This document shows positions 18,405-27,597 of a stretch of DNA of 64,000 nt, piece by piece (the first letter of the stretch is position 1; each line of letters starts with the position of its first letter). This stretch comes from Rhizobium sp. SL86 (lineage in GTDB: Bacteria; Pseudomonadota; Alphaproteobacteria; Rhizobiales; Rhizobiaceae), in contig NZ_JAPPRJ010000001.1 in the NCBI RefSeq assembly GCF_026672545.1, forward strand, positions 868,001 to 932,000, written 5' to 3'. The translations under genes and the position numbers were made by a program. Below the pieces are notes generated by a model. The model saw only the letters and a program-made list of their open reading frames with translations. It made no database searches and was not told the origin of the DNA.

Positions 18405-18700
18405 TGCTGAATCTCCTTAGCGAGCAGATGATCTATGTTGATGCCAATAAGCTGCATGGACTTTCCGAACGCGTCCGAAACCTTGTCGAACACGAACTTC
18501 TTCTTGTCCTCCTCCCAGGCATTCGCGGCTGCCATCAGAACCTGGACGCACTGGACCCCGACACGCTCGACGCCGGAGGCATCGATCGACAGGTCCTTGC
18601 CGCGCATGTTCGTCAGTTGGCCGTGCAACACGGAAGCCTCATTGAGGTCCAGGACCGAAACCAGCTTCAGGCTTCCCGTCTCTGCAGTCGTGCTTGCCAT
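18401..18700 (-). CDS. cheS: CheS, STAS-domain chemotaxis protein
   Basis: 99 residues from the ATG at 18700 (GAGGA upstream); an open frame continues to 18754 but those residues do not fit the fold. STAS (anti-sigma-antagonist-like) domain: LKLVSVLDLNEASVLHGQL, LSIDASGVERVGVQCVQVL. The phosphorylatable serine of SpoIIAA-type proteins is in a GVERVG context, so it is unlikely to be phosphorylated. In S. meliloti CheS increases CheY1 binding to CheA and sink efficiency. Coupled to cheY1. Confidence 0.88.
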   Translation of the reverse strand: MASTTAETGSLKLVSVLDLNEASVLHGQLTNMRGKDLSIDASGVERVGVQCVQVLMAAANAWEEDKKKFVFDKVSDAFGKSMQLIGINIDHLLAKEIQQ

Positions 18701-18790
18701 TCCTTCAATCCTCGTGGTTCGCATTGCCGTTTCGGCCACAAAGGCCAAACGCAACGAATTTCATGCTCAATCCCGTTTTCCCCGCCATGC

Positions 18791-20416
18791 TCACCGCCCC
18801 AATGCGGCCAGCTGAGCCGGCATGAAAAACGCGCCCTCGTCCGCAATCCCCGGCAGGTCGGAGGACACTTCCTCCGTCCGCAGTTCCGGCGTCTTCGGCT
18901 TGGCCTGCCAGACCGGCGCCTCTGCCCGTTCCCGCGCAATGCGGAATTCGCGCACCGTGCGGCCAAGCTCCAGGATCACCGTGCGCAACTCGTCCGACTG
19001 GGCACTCAGTCCGCGTGACTTCTGCGCGCTCGTCAGCATCCGCGCGTCGAGCGACTGGATGCTGCCCGCGACCCGCGCCAGCGACTGGGCCTGGTCATCG
19101 GTGGCGCGGGAAATGTCGGCCACCGTCTCGTTGATGCCGGCCACCTGGTTTACGATGCCGCCAATGGCGTCCTGCGTGCGATGAACCATCTTCACGCCGG
19201 CATCCACCTGCGATTTCGTGCCCGTGACCAACTGCTTGATCTCGCGCGCCGCTTCGGCGGAGCGCTGGGCAAGCGCGCGCACTTCCTGGGCCACCACCGC
19301 AAAACCACGTCCGGAATCACCGGCACGGGCCGCCTCAATGCCGGCATTCAGCGCAAGGAGGTTGGTCTGGAAGGCGATTTCGTCGATGACGCCGATGATC
19401 TGGCCGATCTTCTCGGCGGATTCCTCGATATCGGCCATTGCGCTGATCGCCTTGCCGACCACTTCGCCGCTCTCCTGCGCCGAACGGCGTGCAGTGGCGA
19501 CGGCCTTCTCGGCCTCGGCTGCTTCGGTGGCGCTGTTCTGAACGCGCGCCGCAAGCTCGGCAATCTGGGAGGCGGCGTCCGAGACATCCGCCGAATACTG
19601 TTCGATTTCGGAAGCGAGTTCGCGCCCGGTCTGCGCCACGGTCTGCGCCAGCCCCTCGGCCGCCACCAGCCGATCAGCGACGGACTGAAGCGCGCTGCTC
19701 ATCGCGTCCAGTGCCTGATCGAGAAGGCTCGACAGTTCGCCGTAAACGTCCGGGCGATCGCCGCCGATACGGACGGAGAGATCCTTGTCGGCGAGACGGG
19801 CCGCGACGGGCCCGAACAGATTGTTCGCCTCCGCCTGGTCACTGTCGCGCTGTGCGGCAAGAGCCCGCTGTTGCTTCAGTCTCAGTTCGTTGATGCGCAG
19901 GGAAACCGCAATCTCGAGATCGACCATGACCAGGCGAATGACCGCCTGGATCGCGTCCGCCAGTTCCTTGTCGCGCTTTCGGCCACCCGTCAGCAACGAC
20001 TTCGACATCAGTTGTTCAATGAGACAGCCGATCAGGTTCTCGAGCATCACGGCATGTCCGGCGATATGCCAGCGGGGATCGAGCCCCATGCGGCTTTCGG
20101 CATCGGACAGGACCTTCACCCGCTCGGCGTAAAGCGCATCGAAACGGGCATCGGTCAGGACGCTCCAGTGAGAGGTCTGCAGATCGTGCAGGCGGTCAAT
20201 CTGAAGATCGCTTTCGAAATGCCGCATGGCATCCGGCGAGGACTGCAGGCGCTGGAAGAAGTCGCGCAATCCCTCCTTCAGCCGGCCTTCGAGAGCCGGA
20301 CGAAAACGTCGAAGAAGGTCGCAGCAATCGGCATCGAGACCCGCGAATGCAAGCCGGTCACGCAGGCTGCTTGCCTGTGCCTTTCGCGCCTGATCCGTTG
20401 GTATGTCTTGAGCCAA
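18791..20416 (-). CDS. icpA: IcpA-like soluble chemoreceptor with globin-type sensor
   Basis: 541 residues, no membrane segment, so cytoplasmic. Residues about 20-175 look like a globin-coupled sensor ([23 protein letters not shown] followed by RMGLDPRW). Then a signalling helix, a HAMP-like stretch (about 200-260), and a methyl-accepting domain with the invariant tip [21 protein letters not shown] around 345. The usual haem-ligand histidine before the IGL motif appears replaced: here the block is AESRMGL (see findings). No NWETF-type tail for CheR. First gene of the che operon, in the place of icpA/mcpE in relatives. Confidence 0.9.
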   Translation of the reverse strand: MAQDIPTDQARKAQASSLRDRLAFAGLDADCCDLLRRFRPALEGRLKEGLRDFFQRLQSSPDAMRHFESDLQIDRLHDLQTSHWSVLTDARFDALYAERVKVLSDAESRMGLDPRWHIAGHAVMLENLIGCLIEQLMSKSLLTGGRKRDKELADAIQAVIRLVMVDLEIAVSLRINELRLKQQRALAAQRDSDQAEANNLFGPVAARLADKDLSVRIGGDRPDVYGELSSLLDQALDAMSSALQSVADRLVAAEGLAQTVAQTGRELASEIEQYSADVSDAASQIAELAARVQNSATEAAEAEKAVATARRSAQESGEVVGKAISAMADIEESAEKIGQIIGVIDEIAFQTNLLALNAGIEAARAGDSGRGFAVVAQEVRALAQRSAEAAREIKQLVTGTKSQVDAGVKMVHRTQDAIGGIVNQVAGINETVADISRATDDQAQSLARVAGSIQSLDARMLTSAQKSRGLSAQSDELRTVILELGRTVREFRIARERAEAPVWQAKPKTPELRTEEVSSDLPGIADEGAFFMPAQLAALGR

Positions 20417-20910
20417 AGCCCGTCCCCAGTGAAGTGCCGATCTTTGATCGGCGTGAACCCCTCGTCACGGTCTGCAATGCTTATTTGCTTGCAGGTCGTT
20501 CATGCATTGCCGGTGGTTCCGCTCGAACGGCTGACCGTTCACACAGGAAGACCGGTGACAGGACGCTCTGGACGCCGAGCGGGAGCCTCGGCTCGCCGTG
20601 CGGCAAAGCGGGCTTCCGGTTGGTCTTTCCCAGCCGCTAACCTGGAATTTCATGGAAGAGATACCGGACTGAAACCGGTACGACGCATCGGCTTCATGCC
20701 TGAGAGGGATCTGTACGGATCACCCCATCTCGCCGTCTAGGATCATTTGTATGGTTAATTCCTTGCCTGAAGGTTAATGATCGATCCCGGGTTCAGAGAT
20801 TTCGCAGATCCTGAAATAGCTCCAATGACAAAAACTTGGACGCAAGCTTGAAGCAAGTCGAACAGACTAGGCTTGCAAGTGTCGAGCATGATGTTTCGGA
20901 GAAAAGGACA
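20417..20910. promoter_or_regulatory. Upstream region of the che operon (494 bp, no clear gene)
   Basis: Holds the leftward promoter for icpA-che and the rightward start of a small gene at 20911. I see two GGTTAA copies near 20752-20781 and an imperfect inverted pair around GCTTGAAGCAAGTCG (20848) and CTTGCAAGTGTCGAG (20871). Open frames here have no family features. The 330 bp next to icpA could include a long 5' leader; nothing in it is recognised. Confidence 0.4.
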
Positions 20911-21024
20911 ATGATTGTTCTGCACTTAACAGCGGCCTTGATCGCACTGGCGATTTTTTTCAGCGTTGCGCTCATCTCGCTGGCCGAGGGCGAGCGGCGA
21001 CGCAACCGAAACGCGATCCTCTAA
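20911..21024 (+). CDS. Small single-span membrane protein
   Basis: 37 residues: MIVLHLTAALIALAIFFSV, then ALISLAEGERRRNRNAIL. One hydrophobic helix (about 3-25) followed by a basic tail, predicted inner-membrane with positive side in the cytoplasm. I chose the ATG at 20911 because AAAAGGACA lies right before it; an in-frame ATG at 20836 adds 25 unconvincing residues. Unrecognised; divergent from the che operon. Could be a chance frame, but the ribosome site and compact helix favour a real gene. Confidence 0.45.
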   Translation: MIVLHLTAALIALAIFFSVALISLAEGERRRNRNAIL

Positions 21025-21358
21025 TGAAGCATTTTGCCGCGATCAGCATCGCATGATCGCGTGGTTCCAGGCAGCGGATGCAGTGCGCCATCCTGATGCG
21101 ACAAGCCGAGAACTGTTCGAATTTGAACGACTTTCTTTAGAATTTCTGCGGGGCTGCAGCGATATCCCTTCCAGGCAGCAAGACGGTGACGCCCGACGCG
21201 CGATGATCGCTCCCCTTCGTTCCGCACATACAAGCCTTACGTTCGGCCGGTGGTGCCGCCGCACTTTTGACCAAGTTTAGGCGAGAGGGAATGCGGCCCG
21301 ATTGGTTGAACATCTGTCACCGAATGTGGCTATATCGGGTCAATCCGCCAGGTGACAC
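21025..21358. other. Gene-free stretch before lpiA
   Basis: 334 bp with no convincing coding sequence on either strand. It should contain the lpiA promoter; GTCACCGAATGTGGCTATATCGGG just upstream of the ATG has a -10-like TATAT, but this was judged by eye only. Confidence 0.35.
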
Positions 21359-23959
21359 ATGCAAGACACAGAACTCCACACCGACAGCGCCGCGCACAAG
21401 ACATCATTTTTCTCCCGGCTTGCCCGTTTTCGGGTCTATCTCGCCTCCATTGCCATGCTTGCCGTTTTCGGCGTCATGGCCATCGCGGTCTACAAGCTGA
21501 CCAACGAGGTCCGTTATGATGACGTCGTCATCGCCCTCGCAGATACCAGTCTTTCGGCCATCGGACTTGCGGTCCTGTTCACGGCGCTGAGCTTTGCTTC
21601 GCTCGTCTATTACGACCTGAACGCGCTCGATTATATCGGCCGCAAGCTGCCGAAGGTGCCGGTCGCCATCACGGCGTTCAGCGCCTATGCGATCGGCAAT
21701 ACAGCGGGTTTTGGGGCTCTCAGCGGAGGTGCCATCCGGTTTCGCGCCTATAGCCGCCTCGGGCTTTCGCCGGAGGATGTCGCACGGGTCATCGCCTTCG
21801 TCACCTTCGCCTTCGGTCTTGGCCTGCTTGCCGTCAGTTCCATCGCCGCGCTGATTGCCGCCCCCCGGCTGTCCGACATCGTCGGCATCGATACCCTCTG
21901 GCTTCGGACAGGCGCCGTTATCGTCCTGCTGCTTCTGGCGGGCCTGCTGTTCGTCGGGCGCGAAGGGCGTTCCTTCCAGGTGCTCGGCATCCGCATCCGC
22001 CTGCCGGATACACTGACCTCGTCGCGACAGTTTCTGATCACGGCCTTCGACATCGCGGTCTCGGCATCCGTCCTTTATGTGCTGTTGCCCGAAAACAGCA
22101 TCGGCTGGCTGTCCTTCTTCACCATCTTTTCAGCGGCCATTGGGCTTGGGGTTCTCAGCCATGTGCCGGCCGGGCTCGGCGTCTTCGAAGCGGTCATCAT
22201 CGGGGCGCTCGGCGATACTGTCGGTCTGGATCGCCTGCTCGGCAGCCTCGTCCTGTTCCGCCTGGTCTATTACGTCCTGCCGCTGACCATCGCGATCATC
22301 ATGATCGTCCTGTCGGAAGCCCGCGCGCTTGCCCGCCATCCGATCGCGGGCGATATCGGCACGGTGGCTGCCCGGATCTCGCCGCCGCTTCTATCCGCCT
22401 TCGCGCTTCTGCTCGGCACCATGCTGATCTTTTCCAGCGTGACGCCGACGCCCGATACGGAACTCGATTTCCTCTCGAATGTCCTGCCGCTTCCGGTGGT
22501 CGAAGGCGCTCACTTCCTGTCGAGCCTGCTCGGCCTTGCACTCGTGATTGCCTCGCGCGGGCTTGCCCAACGTCTGGACGGTGCGTGGTGGGCGGCGCTT
22601 GTGGCTGCCGGTCTCGCCTTTGTTTTCGCCTTCCTGCGCGCCATAGCGCTGGGCGAGGCGGCCTTCCTCGGCGTCTTCATTCTGGCACTGCTTCTCAACG
22701 CACAACGCTTCCGCCGCCCCGCCTCCCTGTTCAGCCAGGTGCTGAGCCTGCCTTGGGTGATGGCGATGCTGGTGATCCTTGCGGGTGCCGCGGCCATTCT
22801 CCTCTTCGTTTACCGCGATGTGGAATACAGCCGCCAGCTCTGGTGGCAGTTCGAATTCGGCGGCGAAGCACCACGCAGCCTTCGCGCACTGCTGGGCGCA
22901 GCCATCTTTGCGGTCGCGATTGCGATTTTCAGCCTGCTGCGCCCGGCTTTCCGCCAACCTCCGGCGGTGACGCAGGAGGATATCGACAAGGCTGTTGCCA
23001 TCCTCAACGGCCAGGACAATGCCGATGCGAACCTGGTGCGCATGGGCGACAAACGCGTGATGTTCTCCGACAGTGGCCGGACCTTCATCATGTACGGCGT
23101 TCAGGGCCGCTCCTGGATCGCGCTTGGTGATCCGGTGGGGGATCCGGGCGAGATCGGCGAACTCATCTGGCGTTTTGTCGAACAGGCCCGCGGCGCCGGT
23201 GGTCGACCCGTTCTCTATCAGGTATCGCCGGCACTTCTGTCCTTCTGCGCCGATGCCGGTCTTCGCGCCTTCAAACTGGGCGAGATGGCGCTTGTGGACC
23301 TCAAAGGCTTCGAGTTGAAGGGCAGCCGGCTTGCCGCCCTCAGGCAGGCGCTCAACAAGGGCGTCCGCGAAGGCATGTCCTTTGCCATCCTCGAGCCTTC
23401 AGACGTTCCGGCAGCAATCCCGGATCTGAAGGCCGTTTCCGATGGCTGGCTTGCCCAGCACCAGACCCGCGAAAAGGGATTTTCGCTCGGCGCCTTCGAG
23501 GAGGCCTATGTCTCTTCCCTGCCGGTTGCCGTGCTGCGGAAGGATAACCGGGTCGTCGCTTTCGCCACGCTCTTCATCACCGATAGCAAAGCGGAAGCCA
23601 GCGTGGACCTGATGCGCTTTTCGGCCGACGCACCGCGCGGGGCCATGGACTTTCTCTTCGTCAGCCTGCTGGATCACCTGAAAAATGCCGGATACCAGAG
23701 TTTCAATCTCGGGATGGCGCCGCTTTCGGGCATGTCGAAGCGGGAAATCGCCCCGGTCTGGGATCGTATAGGAAGCACCTTGTTCGAACACGGCGAAAGA
23801 TTTTACAACTTCCGCGGCCTCCGGGCCTTCAAATCGAAGTTCCATCCCGATTGGCAGCCGCGGTATCTGGCGGTCGCCGGCGGCACCGGCGTCGTTCTGG
23901 CATTGATGGACGTGACGCTGCTGATCAGCGGTGGTGTGCGTGGGGTGGTCGGCAAATGA
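21359..23959 (+). CDS. lpiA: LpiA/MprF, lysyl-phosphatidylglycerol synthase and flippase
   Basis: 866 residues. About fourteen hydrophobic segments fill residues 20-535 (flippase part), including NTAGFGALSGGAIRFRAY and VPAGLGVFEAVIIGALG, conserved in MprF. The C-terminal cytoplasmic domain (about 545-850) is the tRNA-dependent lysyltransferase with a GNAT-like fold (GRSWIALGDPVGD, MDFLFVSLL, FNLGMAPLSG, FYNFRGLRAFKSKFHPDW). It adds lysine from Lys-tRNA to phosphatidylglycerol, giving acid and cationic-peptide tolerance. Stop overlaps acvB by 4 bp: the lpiA-acvB (atvA) operon known from Rhizobium tropici and Agrobacterium, acid-induced there. Confidence 0.95.
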   Translation: MQDTELHTDSAAHKTSFFSRLARFRVYLASIAMLAVFGVMAIAVYKLTNEVRYDDVVIALADTSLSAIGLAVLFTALSFASLVYYDLNALDYIGRKLPKVPVAITAFSAYAIGNTAGFGALSGGAIRFRAYSRLGLSPEDVARVIAFVTFAFGLGLLAVSSIAALIAAPRLSDIVGIDTLWLRTGAVIVLLLLAGLLFVGREGRSFQVLGIRIRLPDTLTSSRQFLITAFDIAVSASVLYVLLPENSIGWLSFFTIFSAAIGLGVLSHVPAGLGVFEAVIIGALGDTVGLDRLLGSLVLFRLVYYVLPLTIAIIMIVLSEARALARHPIAGDIGTVAARISPPLLSAFALLLGTMLIFSSVTPTPDTELDFLSNVLPLPVVEGAHFLSSLLGLALVIASRGLAQRLDGAWWAALVAAGLAFVFAFLRAIALGEAAFLGVFILALLLNAQRFRRPASLFSQVLSLPWVMAMLVILAGAAAILLFVYRDVEYSRQLWWQFEFGGEAPRSLRALLGAAIFAVAIAIFSLLRPAFRQPPAVTQEDIDKAVAILNGQDNADANLVRMGDKRVMFSDSGRTFIMYGVQGRSWIALGDPVGDPGEIGELIWRFVEQARGAGGRPVLYQVSPALLSFCADAGLRAFKLGEMALVDLKGFELKGSRLAALRQALNKGVREGMSFAILEPSDVPAAIPDLKAVSDGWLAQHQTREKGFSLGAFEEAYVSSLPVAVLRKDNRVVAFATLFITDSKAEASVDLMRFSADAPRGAMDFLFVSLLDHLKNAGYQSFNLGMAPLSGMSKREIAPVWDRIGSTLFEHGERFYNFRGLRAFKSKFHPDWQPRYLAVAGGTGVVLALMDVTLLISGGVRGVVGK

Positions 23960-25323
23960 GACGCTTCCTGACGGCCGCATCCGCCTGCCTTGCACTTGTG
24001 CTTGTTTCGACCGGCGTTGAGGCGCAGCAGGCCGCACCGCAGTTCGATACCGGCATGATCCCCTCGCCGCACATCATCCGGCCGGATGGCAAGGTGAAAT
24101 CGAACATCTTCCTGTTGTCCGATGCCGATGGCTGGAACACCACGGAAGAGGCACAGGCCAAGGCGCTTGCCGCCAAGGGTGCCCTCGTCATCGGCATCGA
24201 CCTTCCCTCCTACATCGCCTCGCTCGACAAGGACGAGGATGACTGCATCTATATGATCTCCGACATCGAGTCGCTTGCCCAGCAGGTTCAGCGCTCGCTC
24301 GGAAGCGGCAGCTATCGCTCTCCGATCGTTGCCGGCATTGGCTCCGGCGGTGCCTTCGTACTCGGCATGCTGGCACAAAGCCCGCCGGCCACGATCGGCC
24401 AGGTGATTGCGGTCGATCCGGATGCCTCCATCAAGCTGGCGAAGGTGCTGTGCACGCCTGCCGACAAGGAACAGACCGCTGACGGCATCGCCTACGGCCT
24501 GACCGGTGGGCCGCTGCCGGCTTCGGCGAGCGTGCTCTTCACCAAGCAGGCAAGCGCGCAAAGCCGCCAGCATGTGAAGGACCTTGAGGCCAAACACCCG
24601 GACATCGATATCGAGGATGCGGACGGCAACGCCAACGACGCCCTCATCGCCGCGCTGTCGGACCAGCTCGATGCGGCAGGCAGCGACGACGCGCCGCTCG
24701 GCCTGCCTCTGACAATTCTGGAAGCCAAACCGAAACTCGACACGATGGCGATCATCTTTTCCGGTGATGGCGGCTGGCGCGACATCGACAGCGAGGTGGG
24801 CGCCGTGTTGCAGGCCGACGGCGTTCCGGTGGTCGGCGTCGATGCTCTGCGCTATTTCTGGTCGAAGAAGACACCGGACCAGACCGCTGCAGATCTCAGC
24901 CGCATCATCCGCACCTACCGCAAACAGTGGAACGTCAAGAACGTCATGCTCGTCGGTTATTCCTTCGGTGCGGACATCCTGCCCTCGACGTTCAACCGCC
25001 TGCCGGAGGCCGATCGCAGCAAGGTTTCGCTGATCAGCCTGCTTGGCTTGTCGCATTCCGCGGAATTCGAGATCTCCGTCACCGGCTGGCTGGGGGGCCA
25101 GGGAAGCGGCGACGGGGGCGATCCGACGGTCGATCTGAAGCAGATCGATTCGGCACGGGTGCAGTGCATCTATGGCACGGAGGATGACGAGGAGGCCTGC
25201 AAGGATCTCGCCGCATCCGGCGTGGAGGTTCTCGGCATCGAGGGCGGGCATCATTTCGACGAGGACTACGAAAAGCTCGCGCAATACATCCTGACGGCGC
25301 TCAAGGCACGCCTTGCAAAATGA
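23956..25323 (+). CDS. acvB: AcvB/VirJ-family periplasmic lysyl-PG hydrolase
   Basis: 455 residues from the ATG at 23956, which overlaps the lpiA stop. A Sec signal peptide (MRRFLTAASACLALVLV, cleaved after VEA) sends it to the periplasm. Two alpha/beta-hydrolase-like halves: the first (to about 245) has GIGSGGAFVLG where the nucleophile elbow would be; the second has nucleophile Ser336 in GYSFG and a late GGHHFDED histidine region near 433. AcvB in Agrobacterium hydrolyses lysyl-phosphatidylglycerol and is needed for virulence and acid tolerance. It balances the product of lpiA. Confidence 0.92.
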   Translation: MRRFLTAASACLALVLVSTGVEAQQAAPQFDTGMIPSPHIIRPDGKVKSNIFLLSDADGWNTTEEAQAKALAAKGALVIGIDLPSYIASLDKDEDDCIYMISDIESLAQQVQRSLGSGSYRSPIVAGIGSGGAFVLGMLAQSPPATIGQVIAVDPDASIKLAKVLCTPADKEQTADGIAYGLTGGPLPASASVLFTKQASAQSRQHVKDLEAKHPDIDIEDADGNANDALIAALSDQLDAAGSDDAPLGLPLTILEAKPKLDTMAIIFSGDGGWRDIDSEVGAVLQADGVPVVGVDALRYFWSKKTPDQTAADLSRIIRTYRKQWNVKNVMLVGYSFGADILPSTFNRLPEADRSKVSLISLLGLSHSAEFEISVTGWLGGQGSGDGGDPTVDLKQIDSARVQCIYGTEDDEEACKDLAASGVEVLGIEGGHHFDEDYEKLAQYILTALKARLAK

Positions 25324-25460
25324 CGGCATCTGCCGGGTAAAAATTCTACTTGCCAATCGCCGCTCAGTGCCTGTAGCGACGCGTTAAAGCGATTTCCGCT
25401 TCACGTTGAGGGTGCCATCCGCTGCGGGACAACAGCGATGGCGGCAGAGGTAACATCATC

Positions 25461-26093
25461 ATGGAAATCTTCACGGCTGCGGGCCTCGCAGCATTTTTTC
25501 AGGTCATTGCGATCGATCTCGTTCTGGCCGGTGACAATGCGATCGTGATCGGTCTCGCCGCAGCTGGCCTTCCGACGGAACAGCGCAAGAAGGCGATCCT
25601 TGTCGGCATCATTGCCGCGACCGTTCTGCGCATCATCTTTGCAACGGCCACAGCCTATCTGCTGGGCATTGTCGGCCTGCAGTTGCTCGGCGGCCTGCTA
25701 CTCGGCTGGGTGTGCTGGAAAATGTGGGTGGAACTGCGCGCGGCCGAACATGAGGCCGAAGATGCGCTGAGCGAAGCCGACCGCGAGATGACCAAGGTCA
25801 ACAAGACCTTCCTGCAGGCGGCAACGCAGATCGTGGTCGCCGATGTCTCGATGTCGCTCGACAACGTCTTGGCGGTTGCCGGTGCCGCGCAGGAACACAC
25901 GAGCGTGCTCGTCATCGGCCTCGTGGTCTCCATCGCGCTGATGGGCCTGGCGGCAAACCTCGTCGCACGCCTGCTGCACAAGCATCGCTGGATCGCCTAT
26001 CTCGGCCTTGCGGTCATCGTCTACGTGACCTTCAACATGGTCTACCACGGCCTCGTTGAAGTGTGGCCGTATGTGCAGCAATGGCTGGCCTGA
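25461..26093 (+). CDS. TerC/YjbE-family integral membrane protein
   Basis: 210 residues with about seven hydrophobic segments. The two family motifs with membrane-embedded Asp are present: LAGDNAIVIGL (first helix) and MSLDNVLAVAG (centre). A charged cytoplasmic loop (RAAEHEAEDALSEADREMTK) lies between. TerC relatives are implicated in metal ion (often manganese) export; the tellurite link is historical. 137 bp upstream has no yybP-ykoY element that I could recognise. GAGG lies just ahead of the ATG. Confidence 0.88.
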   Translation: MEIFTAAGLAAFFQVIAIDLVLAGDNAIVIGLAAAGLPTEQRKKAILVGIIAATVLRIIFATATAYLLGIVGLQLLGGLLLGWVCWKMWVELRAAEHEAEDALSEADREMTKVNKTFLQAATQIVVADVSMSLDNVLAVAGAAQEHTSVLVIGLVVSIALMGLAANLVARLLHKHRWIAYLGLAVIVYVTFNMVYHGLVEVWPYVQQWLA

Positions 26094-26193
26094 TCGGGCC
26101 CTCTCCATTCGTGACGGCGACCGGCGGCGCCTTCAGCGGCCGGTACGCCCGATGCCTGCTATTGGCATCACCCCCTGACGGGCGGCCCCATCG

Positions 26194-27414
26194 ATGACGG
26201 ACCGCACCGTGCTCATCCTCGGCGGCGGTCCCGCGGGCCTGATGGCAGCGGAAACGCTTGCTCTCACAGGCCACGCCGTCACCGTCTGCGAGGCCATGCC
26301 GACCTTCGGCCGCAAATTCCTGCTGGCCGGCAAATCCGGCCTCAACATCACCCATTCCGAAGATTTTTCGTTGTTTCGCACCCGGTTCGGCGCGGCAAAT
26401 GACCGTCTCGCGGCGGCCCTTGATGCCTTCACCCCCACAGATGTGCGCAACTGGGCCGCATCGCTCGGGACGGAAACCTTCGTCGGTTCATCGGGACGTG
26501 TGTTCCCGACCGTGATGAAGGCCTCGCCGCTGTTGCGCGCCTGGCTGAAGCGGCTGAACGATCTCGGTGCGTCGCTGCGTCCACGCCATCGGTTTGTCGG
26601 TTTTGGCGAGGCTGGAGAGAGCGTGATCGCGACGCCGGAGGGCGAGATCCGTTGCCATGCCGATGCCACGCTGCTGGCCTTCGGCGGAGCCAGCTGGCCA
26701 AAGCTCGGTTCCGATGCCGCCTGGGTGAAACCGTTGCGCGACAAGGGCATAGACATCGCCGATTTCCGCCCGGCCAATTGCGGTTTCGACGTGGCCTGGA
26801 GCGAGACGTTCCGAGAGCGTTTTGCCGGCGAACCGGTCAAATCCGTGGTGGCCACGTCCGATGCCGGCAGCCGCCAGGGCGAATTCGTCATCAGCCGGCA
26901 CGGCATCGAGGGCAGCCTCGTCTACGCCCATGCCGGCGCGCTTCGCGATAGACTAACAGCCGACGGCACGGCCCACCTGCTGCTCGATCTTGCGCCGGGA
27001 CGCGATGCTGCAAGGCTCACCGAACAATTCACCCGCCTGCCGACGAAAATGAGCCTGTCCAACCGGCTGCGCAAGGCGGCCGGTCTCGATGGCGTGAAAG
27101 CGGCCCTGCTGCGCGAATGCCTGGACCCCGGCACCCAACAGAACCCGACCCGTCTCGCTCACGCCATCAAGGCACTGCCGCTGCCGCTCCTTCGCCCGCG
27201 CCCCATCACCGAAGCGATCTCATCCGCCGGCGGCATCCGCCTCGACGCCCTCGACAGCCGCTTCATGCTGAAAGCCCGCCCCGGCCTCTTCTGCGCCGGC
27301 GAAATGCTCGACTGGGAAGCCCCCACCGGCGGCTACCTGCTCACCGCCTGCTTCGCCACCGGCAAGGCTGCCGCGCAGGGGATTGAGGCGTGGCTGCGGG
27401 AAAAGGGAGCGTGA
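26194..27414 (+). CDS. HI0933/BaiN-like flavoprotein (TIGR03862 type)
   Basis: 406 residues. N-terminal FAD-binding Rossmann motif ILGGGPAGLMAAE (8-20), a GRKFLLAGKSGLNITHSE block typical of the HI0933 family, and a C-terminal FAD contact [27 protein letters not shown] (about 365-390). Probably an NAD(P)/flavin oxidoreductase; substrate unknown. The last 189 bp (27214-27402) are repeated at 29282-29470, and the coding end here (REKGA) differs from what the second copy would give. So the present 3' end may be recombinant. Confidence 0.9.
   Translation: MTDRTVLILGGGPAGLMAAETLALTGHAVTVCEAMPTFGRKFLLAGKSGLNITHSEDFSLFRTRFGAANDRLAAALDAFTPTDVRNWAASLGTETFVGSSGRVFPTVMKASPLLRAWLKRLNDLGASLRPRHRFVGFGEAGESVIATPEGEIRCHADATLLAFGGASWPKLGSDAAWVKPLRDKGIDIADFRPANCGFDVAWSETFRERFAGEPVKSVVATSDAGSRQGEFVISRHGIEGSLVYAHAGALRDRLTADGTAHLLLDLAPGRDAARLTEQFTRLPTKMSLSNRLRKAAGLDGVKAALLRECLDPGTQQNPTRLAHAIKALPLPLLRPRPITEAISSAGGIRLDALDSRFMLKARPGLFCAGEMLDWEAPTGGYLLTACFATGKAAAQGIEAWLREKGA
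27214..27402 (+). repeat. Direct repeat copy 1: 3' end of flavoprotein gene
   Basis: 189 bp that recur at 29282-29470 in the same orientation with about six mismatches counted by eye, most of them clustered near the start (CTCGACGCC here, TTCTCTGCC there). The two copies bracket the glycosyltransferase and IS fragments. Confidence 0.9.
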
Positions 27415-27597
27415 CTGAACAATCGCCGCACCGCGTTCGGACATATGAAGGATGTTTACAGCGGCAAGCCGCGCGCCAGAGATCTTCCGTTTTCTGATTT
27501 CGCGGGGTGGGCGGGGTGGATCGTGAGGTGAAACTCAAAGAGCCGTCCGGTCAGTTGCCTGCTAAAACCGATAGAGCGATCCGCTTGTTGGTTACCG

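Noticed and set aside
20690..20745. TPP-riboswitch-like CTGAGAGGGAT
   Set aside because: The partner blocks (ACCTGATC and the closing helices) are missing, and no thiamine gene follows.
25324..25460. Manganese (yybP-ykoY) riboswitch before the TerC-family gene
   Set aside because: Expected from the family, but the conserved loop sequences are not present in these 137 bp.
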